The notes under the pieces are model-generated. The model was not told the origin of the DNA. It saw only the letters and a list, made by a program, of their open reading frames with translations, and did not search any database. A stretch of DNA of 32,141 bases from contig NZ_CALHVM010000044.1 in assembly GCF_938039205.1 (NCBI RefSeq), positions 1 to 32,141 of the forward strand, in the 5' to 3' direction. The position numbers and the translations under genes are program-made. Source of the DNA: an uncultured Campylobacter sp. (GTDB taxonomy: Bacteria; Campylobacterota; Campylobacteria; Campylobacterales; Campylobacteraceae). Below, piece by piece: positions 15,540 through 24,777 of the stretch (position 1 is the stretch's first letter; the number at the start of each line of letters is the position of its first letter).

Positions 15540-16191
15540 CTATTTTGTAGCCTAGTCCGCGCGATGATTTTATAAACTCTGGGGTCGTTTTTTGACGGAT
15601 TTTTAGTATGTGCATGCGTACGTCGGCGGGATCGATCTCCTTGTCGTTCCATACCTCGGCGCGCAGCCGCTCGATACCGACAAAGCTATTTTTATAAAAC
15701 AGCAAGCACTCGATGATATCAAATTCCCTCGTACTTAGCTCAACCGCTTCGCCTTTAAATTTAAGCCGTTTTTTAGCGGTATCGAGGCTAAAGTTTTCAT
15801 CGATCGCGATTAAGTTTTTATCGTCTCTGCCGTGATATTTTCGCATTAGCTCGTTTACTCTAAATTTTAGCTCAGCTAGCTCAAAGGGCTTTTTTAGATA
15901 CTCGTTACAGCCCAGCTCGTATCCGACCGCCATATCGTCTATATCCACGAGCGAGGTCATTATCATTATGGGCGTTTCACAGCCGATATCTTTGGCGTAT
16001 TTTATCACCTCGTGTCCGCTGATGTGCGGAACCTTGATGTCAAGTATCAGCAAGTGATAAAAGCCCGCCGCTATCTTATCGCAGGCAACCTTGCCGTCGG
16101 CGGCCTCATCGACCTCGTAGCCTAGGCTTTCTAGGTATTCGCTAACGCTCTCACGATATACAAAGTCGTCTTCAAGCAGTAAAATTTTCAT
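15523..16191 (-). CDS. OmpR/PhoB-family response regulator
   Basis: 222 residues. The receiver domain (1-120) has the acidic pocket LLLEDD, the phosphorylated Asp51 in LLILDIKVP, a conserved Thr in IMIMTS and the Lys of LKKPFE. The C-terminal winged helix (about 130-222) carries ELSTREFDIIECLLF and the wing sequence VRMHILKIRQKTTPEFIKSSRGLGYKI typical of PhoB-type DNA binders (shown in part: SSRGLGYKI). GGAG precedes the ATG by five bases. It is the first gene of the pair with the histidine kinase, overlapping it by 17 bases. All residues needed for phosphorylation are present, in contrast with the atypical regulator at 27134-28060. Confidence 0.93.
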   Translation of the reverse strand: MKILLLEDDFVYRESVSEYLESLGYEVDEAADGKVACDKIAAGFYHLLILDIKVPHISGHEVIKYAKDIGCETPIMIMTSLVDIDDMAVGYELGCNEYLKKPFELAELKFRVNELMRKYHGRDDKNLIAIDENFSLDTAKKRLKFKGEAVELSTREFDIIECLLFYKNSFVGIERLRAEVWNDKEIDPADVRMHILKIRQKTTPEFIKSSRGLGYKIDVSKS

Positions 16192-16263
16192 AAATTCTCC
16201 GAATTTTATTGCAATATTTTAAGACAGATGATAGCTAAAAATGATTTTGGATCGTCTGAATTT

Positions 16264-16290
16264 AAAAAGGCTCGGCGAGTTTACCGAGCC
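16264..16290 (-). terminator. Intrinsic terminator of the psrABC operon
   Basis: Read on the minus strand, GGCTCGG and CCGAGCC (16284-16290 and 16269-16275) form a seven-base GC-rich stem with an eight-base loop, followed at once by TTTTT. It starts 25 bases after the psrC stop. This is the cleanest terminator in the window. Confidence 0.8.
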
Positions 16291-16315
16291 TAATGCGTAT
16301 AGTTTAGTCTAAATT

Positions 16316-17287
16316 TCACGCGCCCGTGAAAACTTGACCGGCATAAACTATATAGTATCTTAGCATAACGACGCCGCAGATAACCACAAGCGAGTTTGCT
16401 ACGATGTAGCCCACTCTATACGCGTGATTTTTAAGAGCCGTTAGCGCTATGGTGATAGGGGTCAAAAGACCGATACCCACGACGCCTATCCAAAAGATCA
16501 GTGCGTATTGTCCAGTGCTTAGAGCTTGTTTAGCTGCAACCGCACTCGCTCCACCCTCGAAATATAGTCCCAAAAATAGTATCGCAATAAGCGGTATCTC
16601 AAAAAGTACGGCACGCAAGTCCATAACCAAAAGATACTTCACGTTGTCTTCGTTAAGAAGGTGTTTGAAGCACAAAAGGCCGACTAGGATGTTTGTCGCT
16701 ACGCCTGAGCTAAAGCCTGATGTTAGGAACAAAATCGGTAAAATCGGCGTGTTCCAAAGCGGAAGCTTCGTAATCGCGCTAAGCAAAAAGCCCGTGTAAA
16801 TACCAACGCCGATCGCAAGGCCAAAAAGAGCCATCTCGACTATCTTTGAAAGAGGCGCAAAAGAGCGAATCAGCCTAGAAATAGGTCGTAAAATCGCTAG
16901 AATTTTATACTTTTCTATCTCTTCTTCGAAAATAATCACCGCAAAAAGATAAGCCAGCGGCGTATAAAGCAACAATAACGCAACGCCGATAGACATAACC
17001 GAACCAAAGTTGTACTTAATCAAAATCCAGTAAAAACTAAGCGGTTTGCCAAGGTCAAGCACCAAAAGCGCAAGGCCCACGGTGATCGTTATAGGAGCCA
17101 CTAGAGCGCCTGCTTTTACCATCGCGTCCCAGATACTACCGTCTTGTTTTTTGTGGTAGTTCCACTTTACAAGCAATGCAACCATCATCGCGCCTGCGGA
17201 CAAACCCGCCAAAAATAGATAAACCGCTATCGGCCACGGCCAGTAAATTTCATTATATTGCGCTACGCTTCCCCACATATTATTCAT
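16316..17287 (-). CDS. psrC: Polysulfide/thiosulfate reductase membrane subunit (NrfD/PsrC family)
   Basis: 323 residues, almost entirely hydrophobic with about eight membrane helices, the length of the Wolinella PsrC I remember. The N-terminal IYWPWPIAVYLFLAGLSAGA is a hallmark of NrfD/PsrC proteins. The subunit binds menaquinol in the inner membrane and passes electrons to the iron-sulfur subunit PsrB and on to PsrA. It overlaps psrB by eight bases and ends the operon, before a strong terminator. The length is normal and no damage is visible. Confidence 0.9.
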   Translation of the reverse strand: MNNMWGSVAQYNEIYWPWPIAVYLFLAGLSAGAMMVALLVKWNYHKKQDGSIWDAMVKAGALVAPITITVGLALLVLDLGKPLSFYWILIKYNFGSVMSIGVALLLLYTPLAYLFAVIIFEEEIEKYKILAILRPISRLIRSFAPLSKIVEMALFGLAIGVGIYTGFLLSAITKLPLWNTPILPILFLTSGFSSGVATNILVGLLCFKHLLNEDNVKYLLVMDLRAVLFEIPLIAILFLGLYFEGGASAVAAKQALSTGQYALIFWIGVVGIGLLTPITIALTALKNHAYRVGYIVANSLVVICGVVMLRYYIVYAGQVFTGA

Positions 17288-17849
17288 GGCTTCCTCCTTT
17301 GCGGTTAGCTATCATAGCAAGCTTGGGTTTGGTTTTAAGCTCGGCTTTAGGATAGTAGTGAGATTTGGTATTTAAAATTTTACTTACTTCGCTGTTTGGA
17401 TCGCTTATGTCGCCAAATGCCAAAGCATCGGTCGGACAAACGGTCACGCACGCAGGCTGCTCGCCAATGCTTACTCTAGTTTCAAAGCAAAACGTACATT
17501 TGCCTATCTCGCCGGTTTTTGGCTCGACGTAGCGAGCGTCGTAAGGACAGGCTAGAATGCAGTATTTGCAAGATACGCAAGTAGAGTGATCTAGCAGCAC
17601 GATACCCTCAGCCGTCTGAAAGCTAGCTCCGGTAGGGCAAACCGCCACGCACGGAGCGTCCTCGCACATCACGCAACTGTGTCTGCTAAAGTCGGTTTTT
17701 AAATTTGGAAATTTGCCCTTTATCTGCGAATGGACTTGAAGTCTAAAAACGCCTCTAGGCACTTCGTTTTCGCTCCTGCAAGCCACCGAGCAAGCCTGGC
17801 AGCCTATACAGAGATTTTCGTCATGTATCATTCTATAAGCTTTTTTCAT
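17280..17849 (-). CDS. psrB: Polysulfide/thiosulfate reductase iron-sulfur subunit (PsrB)
   Basis: 189 residues with four ferredoxin-type cysteine groups: CIGCQACSVAC, CVMCEDAPCVAVC, CVSCKYCILAC and CTFC with CVTVC. This is the four-cluster pattern of DmsB/PsrB/NrfC electron-transfer subunits. It has no signal peptide, so it would be exported together with PsrA through the Tat pathway, as for related enzymes. It carries electrons from PsrC to the molybdenum site of PsrA. It begins ten bases after psrA and overlaps psrC by eight bases. Confidence 0.93.
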   Translation of the reverse strand: MKKAYRMIHDENLCIGCQACSVACRSENEVPRGVFRLQVHSQIKGKFPNLKTDFSRHSCVMCEDAPCVAVCPTGASFQTAEGIVLLDHSTCVSCKYCILACPYDARYVEPKTGEIGKCTFCFETRVSIGEQPACVTVCPTDALAFGDISDPNSEVSKILNTKSHYYPKAELKTKPKLAMIANRKGGSHE

Positions 17850-17859
17850 CTTTTTTCCT

Positions 17860-20148
17860 TTACGCTTTTATTATCTTGACGCCGACGTTTCGTACCATCG
17901 TAGAGGCGACGGGACCGATCACGGTAGGATCTAGCAGCTTGCTTTGATTAGTTCCCGCGCCGTTCGTGCGCTTTAGTCCCGCGCTTTCGTGACCAAAACC
18001 GTGATAGACGAAAAGCGTATCCTCCCTGATGCCTTCAGTCAGCATCACGCTTGCTTTTTCTTTTGCGGTTTTGCTTTGCAGGGTTATTTTGTCGCCGTCT
18101 TTTAGCCCGTATTTTTTTGCGGTATTAGGGTGTATCCAGACGGGCGCGCTACTCATCAAGTCGTTTAAAAATTCTACGTTTTGCGTGTGTCCGTTGGTGT
18201 GTATCGGCGTTTTGCCACTCATTAGGCAAAGCTCCTCGCCGAAAAATACGTCCATGCCCTCGGCGTTTAAGCAGCCGTATCCCGGAAACTGCTTTTCGAC
18301 CTTTTCGCTAAATAGCTCGATCTTGCCGCTATCGGTTTTAAATTTGACCTGCGACTCCATCAGCCCATCTTCGCCGACAAACTGCGCCGCGCTAGGAAAT
18401 TTTTTGGTAAATTCTTTTACGCTATCTTTTTCTCTAAACAAAATCCCCGGCACCTTCCACGTGACGTAGCCGTCTTTAACCAGCTTTGCTAAAAGCTCGG
18501 CGTTGCCTTTTACTTGCTTGATTCTCCACTCGTCCATCGTATTTGCCGAGTACTGCTCGTCTATCTTCATCCTGCGAGCTAGCTCTCTAAAGATATCGTA
18601 GCCGTTTTTAGTATCGCCGACGGGATCTACGACCTTATTTCTTATCATATACGCAGGTTTTTGGCTCGACTTATCCTCGATGCCTTCGTCGCGCTCCAGA
18701 TAGGTGCTCTCAGGCAGTATCACGTCCGCCCATATCGCAAAATCGCTCATATAAATATCCGAACAAACGATAAAATCAAGCTTTTTAAGGCTTTCTATCG
18801 TAGTTTGAGTGCCTGCGACGTTTATAGGATGATTAAATCTTATGCTAAACCAGCCTTTTACCGGATAAGGCTTCTGGCTTAATATAGCTTGCGGAATTTG
18901 CATCAAAACACCGTGACTCCTGCCAACGAATTTATTTACCCCGTCCTCGCCGGCGCCGTCTATCCTAGGGGTTTTAGGCACTTTTATCGCGGCGTCCGGG
19001 TTCGTGATCTCTGGGATTAGCTCTTCGCCTGCTAAAGTATTATATAGCTTAGCCTTTTTGCCGCCAAAAATTCCGCCCTTTTTCTCCCAGTTACCCATCA
19101 TAGCATTTGCCGTCATTATGGCTCTGGTGCGGATATACTCGGCTCTAGTAGTAGTCGTGTTGTGGCCGAAGTCGATGATGACCTTAGGTGCGGCTTTCCA
19201 GATTTCGCCAGCGATTCGCTCGAGCGTTTTTGCAGGTATTCCCGTGATATTTTCTTGCCACTGCGCAGTGGTGTCTTTGGTCGCTTCTACGACTTTGTCA
19301 AATCCGATCGTAAATTTCTCTATAAATTCTTTATCGTATGTGCCATTTTTGATCCATGTATGGATAAGGGCTAAAACAAATGCTAGATCGGTTCCCGGTT
19401 TTACGGGTAGCCACTCGTCGGCTTTTGAGGCCACGACGCTAAAGCGCGGATCTAAAACCAGCAGCTTGGTATCTTCTTTTGCGGCCATTTTAGCTAGCTT
19501 TTTAGCGTCGGCGATGACGATGCCTTCAAAGAGATTGTGCCCGAAATTTACGACGTATTTTGCGTTGCCGAAGTCTCTTTTTAGCTTCGCATCGCCGTAC
19601 ATATGCTCGCAAACCATCTGATAGGTGATCGGACAACAGGAAAAGTGAGAAAAGCAGTTTGGCGAACCGTATGCGCTAGCAAAGGTCGTCATTAGCTTGT
19701 GCGTTTGGCTTGATTTTGCCGTAAATACAAAGCTCTCGGGACCGTATTTTTCCTTGATTTCTAGCATTTTTTTAGCGACTAGATCTAGCGCCTCGTCCCA
19801 GCCCGCCTCGCGCCATTTGTTTTCGCCGCGCTCGCCTACTCTGATGAGCGGTTTTACGATGCGCTGCGGATCGTAGAGCTGATTGTGCCCGCTGCCGCCC
19901 CTTGCGCACACGGAAGTCGCCGTGCCGCTTACCTTGCCGTTGCCTTGGATGAAGACGTTTTTGCCGTCTACGACCTTGGCCCCGATAGGACAGCGAGAAG
20001 AGCACATCTCGCAAAAACTATAAACGGTCTTATCGCCGCCTTCTAGCGCTTTTGCGCCGACCGCGCCTAAAGTACCGGGCGCGTAAGTCACCGCAAGCAA
20101 GCCCGTGGCGGTGGATGCTTTTAAGAAATTTCGCCTCGAAGTATCCAT
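17860..20148 (-). CDS. psrA: Polysulfide/thiosulfate reductase molybdopterin catalytic subunit (PsrA/PhsA)
   Basis: 762 residues. The N-terminus SRRNFLKASTATGLLAVTYA is a twin-arginine (Tat) signal, so the enzyme is periplasmic. Cys46, Cys49, Cys53 and Cys81 (CEMCSSRC, SVCARG) bind a 4Fe-4S cluster. The HFSCCPITYQMVCEH stretch (168-182) should hold the cysteine that ligates molybdenum; in Wolinella PsrA I recall the ligand near residue 173. MopB signatures and the C-terminal dinucleotide-binding domain (HTNGHTQNVEFL, PNTAKKYGLKDGD) are present. It reduces polysulfide or thiosulfate with electrons from menaquinol, or may use a related sulfur oxyanion; sequence reading cannot separate Psr from Phs. 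AGGGAG precedes the ATG. It leads psrABC. Confidence 0.9.
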   Translation of the reverse strand: MDTSRRNFLKASTATGLLAVTYAPGTLGAVGAKALEGGDKTVYSFCEMCSSRCPIGAKVVDGKNVFIQGNGKVSGTATSVCARGGSGHNQLYDPQRIVKPLIRVGERGENKWREAGWDEALDLVAKKMLEIKEKYGPESFVFTAKSSQTHKLMTTFASAYGSPNCFSHFSCCPITYQMVCEHMYGDAKLKRDFGNAKYVVNFGHNLFEGIVIADAKKLAKMAAKEDTKLLVLDPRFSVVASKADEWLPVKPGTDLAFVLALIHTWIKNGTYDKEFIEKFTIGFDKVVEATKDTTAQWQENITGIPAKTLERIAGEIWKAAPKVIIDFGHNTTTTRAEYIRTRAIMTANAMMGNWEKKGGIFGGKKAKLYNTLAGEELIPEITNPDAAIKVPKTPRIDGAGEDGVNKFVGRSHGVLMQIPQAILSQKPYPVKGWFSIRFNHPINVAGTQTTIESLKKLDFIVCSDIYMSDFAIWADVILPESTYLERDEGIEDKSSQKPAYMIRNKVVDPVGDTKNGYDIFRELARRMKIDEQYSANTMDEWRIKQVKGNAELLAKLVKDGYVTWKVPGILFREKDSVKEFTKKFPSAAQFVGEDGLMESQVKFKTDSGKIELFSEKVEKQFPGYGCLNAEGMDVFFGEELCLMSGKTPIHTNGHTQNVEFLNDLMSSAPVWIHPNTAKKYGLKDGDKITLQSKTAKEKASVMLTEGIREDTLFVYHGFGHESAGLKRTNGAGTNQSKLLDPTVIGPVASTMVRNVGVKIIKA

Positions 20149-20200
20149 TTTTTCTCCCTTTTTGAAATAAATTTGCCGAAATCTTAAATAATCAACGTAA

Positions 20201-20206
20201 ATTATA
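20201..20206 (-). promoter_or_regulatory. Probable -10 box for psrABC
   Basis: A perfect TATAAT on the minus strand, 52 bases before the psrA ATG. An inverted repeat (20220-20243) covers the place where a -35 box would lie. Confidence 0.45.
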
Positions 20207-20219
20207 CGTAAATTTTTCG

Positions 20220-20243
20220 TATCAATATAAATTTTAATTGATA
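20220..20243. promoter_or_regulatory. Inverted repeat, possible operator for psrABC
   Basis: TATCAAT and ATTGATA (20220-20226 and 20237-20243) are a perfect seven-base inverted repeat with a ten-base spacer. It is centred about 37 bases upstream of the expected psrA transcript start. It could bind a dimeric regulator. It does not match FNR/CRP half-site spacing. The repeat is seen; the role is inferred. Confidence 0.4.
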
Positions 20244-20413
20244 ACGACCATTTCGTTTTTTAGGGAAAAAGCTTAAATTTAACTTCAAATTTACCGAATT
20301 TATAAATATCAAATTTTAAGAGATGATGATATTTGAGCTGCTGTTTGCTTAAATTTATAACTTAAAAAGTATTCTTTCGGTTCCAGCCAAAAATTATTTT
20401 AATTTTATTTGTA

Positions 20414-20419
20414 TATAAT
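20414..20419 (+). promoter_or_regulatory. Probable -10 box for the small hydrolase gene
   Basis: A perfect TATAAT, preceded by TGTA, 30 bases before the ATG at 20449. The 300-base spacer 20149-20448 holds only this promoter, the divergent psrA promoter and AT-rich DNA. Confidence 0.5.
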
Positions 20420-20448
20420 TCGCGTATTTTTTCAAAAAGGCAAATTTA

Positions 20449-21012
20449 ATGAAAAAGCAAATTTACATCATTCACGGCTACGACGCCTCGCCGCAAAGCC
20501 ACTGGTTTGGTTGGTTTAAAGAAAATATGCGCGGCATTGCCGAGGTGGAAATTTTAAAGATGCCAAACCCGCAAACACCAAAGCTAAACGAGTGGCTAGA
20601 AACGATGAAGCAAAACGTAAATTTAGGCGAAAATTCATTCATCATCGCTCACAGCCTGGGCACGATAACTAGCTTAAATTTTCTTAGCGGTTTTGCAAAA
20701 TTACCAAAATTTGGCGGTCTAGTCCTCATATCGCCGTTTGACGAGCCGATTAAGGAATTTGCGATTTTAGATGAGTTTTGCGAGCCGCAAATCGACTACA
20801 AAAAGATAAAAACGGCGACGAATTTTATAAGAGTAATAGCCGCAAAAGACGACTATATCGTGCCTTGCGAGCTTAGTCTAAAGGTAGCGCGAAATTTAGA
20901 CGTGGCACCTGATATATTTGAAAAAGGCGGACACTTTATGAGCGCGGACGGCTTTAACGAATTTGAGTTTATATTAAATTTATTTAAATTTAAAGACGAA
21001 AAATTATCATAA
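20449..21012 (+). CDS. RBBP9/YdeN-family serine hydrolase
   Basis: 187 residues forming a small alpha/beta hydrolase. YIIHGYDASPQSHWFGW near the N-terminus is the family signature. The nucleophile is Ser69 in AHSLG, the acid probably Asp135 in AAKDDYIVP, and the base His162 in KGGHF, so the triad is complete. RBBP9/YdeN proteins are cytoplasmic serine hydrolases whose natural substrates are mostly unknown. AAAGG lies eight bases before the ATG. It has its own likely promoter and stands between the divergent psrABC operon and ccsBA, with an apparent separate promoter for the latter. Confidence 0.9.
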   Translation: MKKQIYIIHGYDASPQSHWFGWFKENMRGIAEVEILKMPNPQTPKLNEWLETMKQNVNLGENSFIIAHSLGTITSLNFLSGFAKLPKFGGLVLISPFDEPIKEFAILDEFCEPQIDYKKIKTATNFIRVIAAKDDYIVPCELSLKVARNLDVAPDIFEKGGHFMSADGFNEFEFILNLFKFKDEKLS

Positions 21013-21051
21013 AATAATAACTAAAAAGTAAGATTATTTAAAAAAAATTAC

Positions 21052-21057
21052 TATAAT
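21052..21057 (+). promoter_or_regulatory. Probable -10 box for ccsBA
   Basis: A perfect TATAAT, 40 bases before the TTG start at 21098, following a run of A. Confidence 0.5.
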
Positions 21058-21097
21058 GTGCATTTTGATTTACTAAATTTATGTTCAAGGATATGTT

Positions 21098-24000
21098 TTG
21101 AGCGAGTTAAAATCCCTATTTTTCAGTATGACGTCGGCCGTCGTGCTACTTATTATATTTGCTATCGGTAGCGGCGCGGCAACGATAATAGAAAGCTACT
21201 ACGACACAAAAAGCGCGTGGGCAGCGGTTTACGGAGCGAGTTGGTTTGCTTTGGTACAGGTGCTTTTAGGCATAAATTTAGCTTACAATATTTTTAGATA
21301 CAACCTTTTAAGAAAAGAAAAACTACCCGTTTTGATATTTCACGTTAGTTTTTTGTTTATGCTTTTAGGCGCGGCGATGACGCGATATCTAGGCTTTGAG
21401 GGCAACATCCACATCAGAGAAAACGAAACCTCAAACGCGGTATTTGGATCCATATCCAGGATAGAAATCGCCGCCGAAAAAGACGGTCAAATTTACTCAA
21501 ACTCAATCCCGAAACAAATCACTTCCATCGGTTCAAACGATTTTAACTTGCCGCTTGAAATCGCGGGCAAAAAAGCAAATTTAACCTTTGACGGATACTA
21601 TAAAAAGGCCGAAACCGAGTACTACGAAGCAGACAAAGGCGAGCCGCTCGTTAGGCTTGCAGTATCAAGCCCCGACTCAAAAGAAGAAATAAGCCTGCAA
21701 GCGGGCGAAACTCGCGAGGTGGGCGGCGTTAGCTTTGCATTCGACGCGCAGCCGCTACTTGAAAATTTCGTCAAAATCGAGCTAAAAGATGGCAAATTTT
21801 ATCTAACTTCAAACCAAAATATCGGCTACTTTACGATGGCGACGAATGAAAAAGGCGAGTACGAAAAAGACAAAGCGACCGAGTTTTTACCGATGCAGCT
21901 CTATACGGTCACGGATGTAAATTTCGTACCAAAATCATTGCTAACAAAAGCTGCCAAACGAGTCGTGAGCAAAAACGGCGAGTATGACGCATTGGTGGCA
22001 AATTTGACGTTTGACGGCCAGACGCAGCAGCTCATGCTCTACGAAAACAGCTACATACCGGCTAAAGCTAAGATTGACGGCGTACTTTTCAACGTTTACT
22101 GGGGCTCAAAGATGGTCGAGCTTCCTTTTTCATTAAAACTTGAGGACTTCGAACTTAAGCGCTATCCAGGCTCAAATTCGCCGATGAGCTACTCTAGCGA
22201 CGTCATCGTCGAGGACCCTAGGACCGGAAACTACCCGTATAAAATTTACATGAACCACGTACTAGATCACGACGGATATAGATTTTTTCAAAGCAGCTAC
22301 GACCAAGACGAGCTTGGCACAGTATTATCCGTAAACCGCGATCCGGGTAAGATTCCGACCTACATCGGCTACTTTTTGCTGGGTTTGGGACTATTTTTCA
22401 ACGTCGTAAATCCTCGCTCTCGCTTTAGAAAACTAGCTAAAATGATAAACGAGGATGCCGTTAAAAAAGTCGCGAGCTTTGTTCTAGTAGCCTGCTTTGC
22501 GGCATTTGCTCCGAGCAAAACCTACGCGGCCGATAACGCTAGAAACATCGATGCAAACCACGCAAAAGAGCTCTCTACGCTAATTATCCAAAGCGCCGAC
22601 GGCAGAATGAAGCCTTTTGACACTGTCGCAAGGGAAATTCTAAACAAGATCCACCGCAGCGATACGCTAGACGGCCTAAATGCAAACCAAGCCATACTTT
22701 CGATGATGGTAAACGCCCCGTACTGGCGCGACGTGCCAATAATCTACGTCGGAAATAAAGAGCTAAAAAAACTAATCGGCATAGACGAAAAGGCTAAATA
22801 CGCGAGCTATAACGACTTTTTTGCAAGCGATAAAGACGGTAAAATCATCTACAAACTAAACAAATTTGCCGAAGCCGCAAACCGCAAAACTCCGGGCGAG
22901 CGAGGTACGTTTGATAAAGACTTGCAAAAAGTGGACGAGCGCCTAAATATCCTTTATATGGTATTTATAGGCGAAGTCTTTACTATGTTTCCAAAGATGG
23001 ACGACCCGAACAACAAATGGTACGGTATAGCCTCAGCCATGATGTATCTTCCTAAAAACGAGAGCGAGCCGATCGGCAGAATGCTAAGAAGCTATTTCAC
23101 TAGCGTTGCCGAAGCTACAGAAAACAACAACTGGCGCAGTGCAAATCAAGCTCTAGCCGAGATCAAAACCTATCAGCAAGAATACGGCAAAGCGGTCATC
23201 CCGGGCGAAAAACGCATCGAGATGGAGCTGTTTTTTAACGAGTATAAAATTTTCGAGTCGCTAACGCCGATATATCTTTTGGCAGGATTTGGGCTTTTAT
23301 GCTTCGTGTTTGCTAAGATGGCAAGGCCTAAACTAAATATAAAATGGCTCTTTGGTATAGTTTACGGCGTGAATATCTTAGCGTTTTTGCTGCATACCTT
23401 TGGCATCGGTATACGCTGGTATATCGCCGAGCACGCGCCGTGGAGCAATGCCTACGAATCGATGATCTACATCGCTTGGGCGCTTAGCTTATCAGGTCTA
23501 GTGTTCTCACGCCAAAGTCCGATAGCTATGGCTCTAACCTCGATTTTAGCGGGCATTACGCTATTTGTCGCGCACCTTAGTTGGATGGATCCGCAGATCA
23601 CCACTCTAGTGCCTGTGCTTCAGAGCTACTGGCTAACGATCCACGTCTCGGTTATCACGGCTAGTTACGGATTTTTGGGACTTTGCTCGCTGCTGGGTAT
23701 GTTTACGCTCGTACTTTTTGCTATGCAAGGTGGCAAAGAGCATAAGGAAATTTCACGAAATATCCTAGAAGCCACGCGTATAAACGAGATGGCGATGATA
23801 CTGGGTCTTAGCCTGCTTACGATGGGCAACTTCCTGGGCGGCGTTTGGGCGAACGAGAGTTGGGGTCGCTACTGGGGCTGGGATAGTAAGGAGACGTGGG
23901 CGCTGGTTTCTATTTTAGTTTATGCAGCGGTTTTACACATCAGATTTATCCCTAAACTAAACAGCCAGTACGCATTTGCCGTGACTTCGATGTTTGCTTA

Positions 24001-24175
24001 TTGGTCGATCATAATGACCTATTTTGGCGTAAACTTCTACCTAAGCGGTATGCACTCGTATGCTGCTGGCGAGCCGGTGCCGGTGCCGACTTTTGTGTGG
24101 GTGGGCGCGCTTTTGATGGTCTTGATAGCTGTTGTGGCGTATTTTAGAAAACCAGATAAAACGGTGAAACTATAA
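21098..24175 (+). CDS. ccsBA: Fused cytochrome c synthase CcsBA (ResB-ResC)
   Basis: 1025 residues. The N-terminal half is ResB/CcsB-like: early membrane helices, a large periplasmic domain (about 120-420), and another helix near 425-440. The C-terminal half is ResC/CcsA-like with several helices and the WWD haem-handling motif WGRYWGWDSKETW (922-934), flanked by conserved His residues (HTFG, HVSV). The protein carries haem across the inner membrane and attaches it to CxxCH motifs of periplasmic cytochromes c. The fused form is typical of epsilonproteobacteria. The TTG start is set by AAGGA six bases upstream; a nearer ATG (21093) runs into a stop at once. The stop shares one base with the next gene. 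Confidence 0.95.
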   Translation: MSELKSLFFSMTSAVVLLIIFAIGSGAATIIESYYDTKSAWAAVYGASWFALVQVLLGINLAYNIFRYNLLRKEKLPVLIFHVSFLFMLLGAAMTRYLGFEGNIHIRENETSNAVFGSISRIEIAAEKDGQIYSNSIPKQITSIGSNDFNLPLEIAGKKANLTFDGYYKKAETEYYEADKGEPLVRLAVSSPDSKEEISLQAGETREVGGVSFAFDAQPLLENFVKIELKDGKFYLTSNQNIGYFTMATNEKGEYEKDKATEFLPMQLYTVTDVNFVPKSLLTKAAKRVVSKNGEYDALVANLTFDGQTQQLMLYENSYIPAKAKIDGVLFNVYWGSKMVELPFSLKLEDFELKRYPGSNSPMSYSSDVIVEDPRTGNYPYKIYMNHVLDHDGYRFFQSSYDQDELGTVLSVNRDPGKIPTYIGYFLLGLGLFFNVVNPRSRFRKLAKMINEDAVKKVASFVLVACFAAFAPSKTYAADNARNIDANHAKELSTLIIQSADGRMKPFDTVAREILNKIHRSDTLDGLNANQAILSMMVNAPYWRDVPIIYVGNKELKKLIGIDEKAKYASYNDFFASDKDGKIIYKLNKFAEAANRKTPGERGTFDKDLQKVDERLNILYMVFIGEVFTMFPKMDDPNNKWYGIASAMMYLPKNESEPIGRMLRSYFTSVAEATENNNWRSANQALAEIKTYQQEYGKAVIPGEKRIEMELFFNEYKIFESLTPIYLLAGFGLLCFVFAKMARPKLNIKWLFGIVYGVNILAFLLHTFGIGIRWYIAEHAPWSNAYESMIYIAWALSLSGLVFSRQSPIAMALTSILAGITLFVAHLSWMDPQITTLVPVLQSYWLTIHVSVITASYGFLGLCSLLGMFTLVLFAMQGGKEHKEISRNILEATRINEMAMILGLSLLTMGNFLGGVWANESWGRYWGWDSKETWALVSILVYAAVLHIRFIPKLNSQYAFAVTSMFAYWSIIMTYFGVNFYLSGMHSYAAGEPVPVPTFVWVGALLMVLIAVVAYFRKPDKTVKL

Positions 24176-24606
24176 TGAATCAAACTACTATAGTAATAAT
24201 TCTAGCGACGATTCTTTTGATGCTCGTCGCTTCCCTTATTTTTATGGCGGTTAAGCTAGGTAGCGACAAAATCGCAGCCAACAATGCGGCAAAAGAAGCC
24301 GCCAATCGAGGCATCACACTAGATGATTTACTCGCCGTAGCAAACGATCCAAGCACTAGCAAAAATAAGTTATTTTCTATTTTGAGGACATTTTATTCAA
24401 ATTTTAGGTTACCGCCTAAAAAAGACGGCATGGCGCCCGAGGATGCAAAAGAGTATTTAAATTTTATTCTAGCTATAGCTTCACATAAAAATGCCGACGC
24501 CAAACTAATAGCTTTTATGACTAACGAACTAAAAAAGAAAAATCCTGAATACGCAAGAGAGATCGATGCCTACGAGCAAAAAGGTATGTCGAAAACAAAA
24601 AAATAA
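24175..24606 (+). CDS. Small single-pass membrane protein of unknown function
   Basis: 143 residues. One N-terminal helix (about 4-27, TIVIILATILLMLVASLIF) is followed by a lysine-rich soluble domain that ends QKGMSKTKK, presumably cytoplasmic. Its start overlaps the ccsBA stop by one base (TAATG), so the two are translationally coupled and it may assist cytochrome c maturation or simply share expression. I recognise no domain. No terminator with a T run is visible after it. Confidence 0.75.
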   Translation: MNQTTIVIILATILLMLVASLIFMAVKLGSDKIAANNAAKEAANRGITLDDLLAVANDPSTSKNKLFSILRTFYSNFRLPPKKDGMAPEDAKEYLNFILAIASHKNADAKLIAFMTNELKKKNPEYAREIDAYEQKGMSKTKK

Positions 24607-24777
24607 ACTCTAGCTAATTTATTTTGTTTTAAATTTACTATTGAGTTCTGATTTTAGATAACCAAAGACTCCCGTAAATAGCCCCCCCTAAAAACACACA
24701 AACTAATATAGAGTACTTAGGCGGTAAATTTTAATGGGATTTGATTTTAATAACCACCTAAAAATCGCCAAATAAAC

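Noticed and set aside
19004..19621. 205-residue plus-strand open frame
   Set aside because: Opposite psrA; no ribosome site and no family resemblance.
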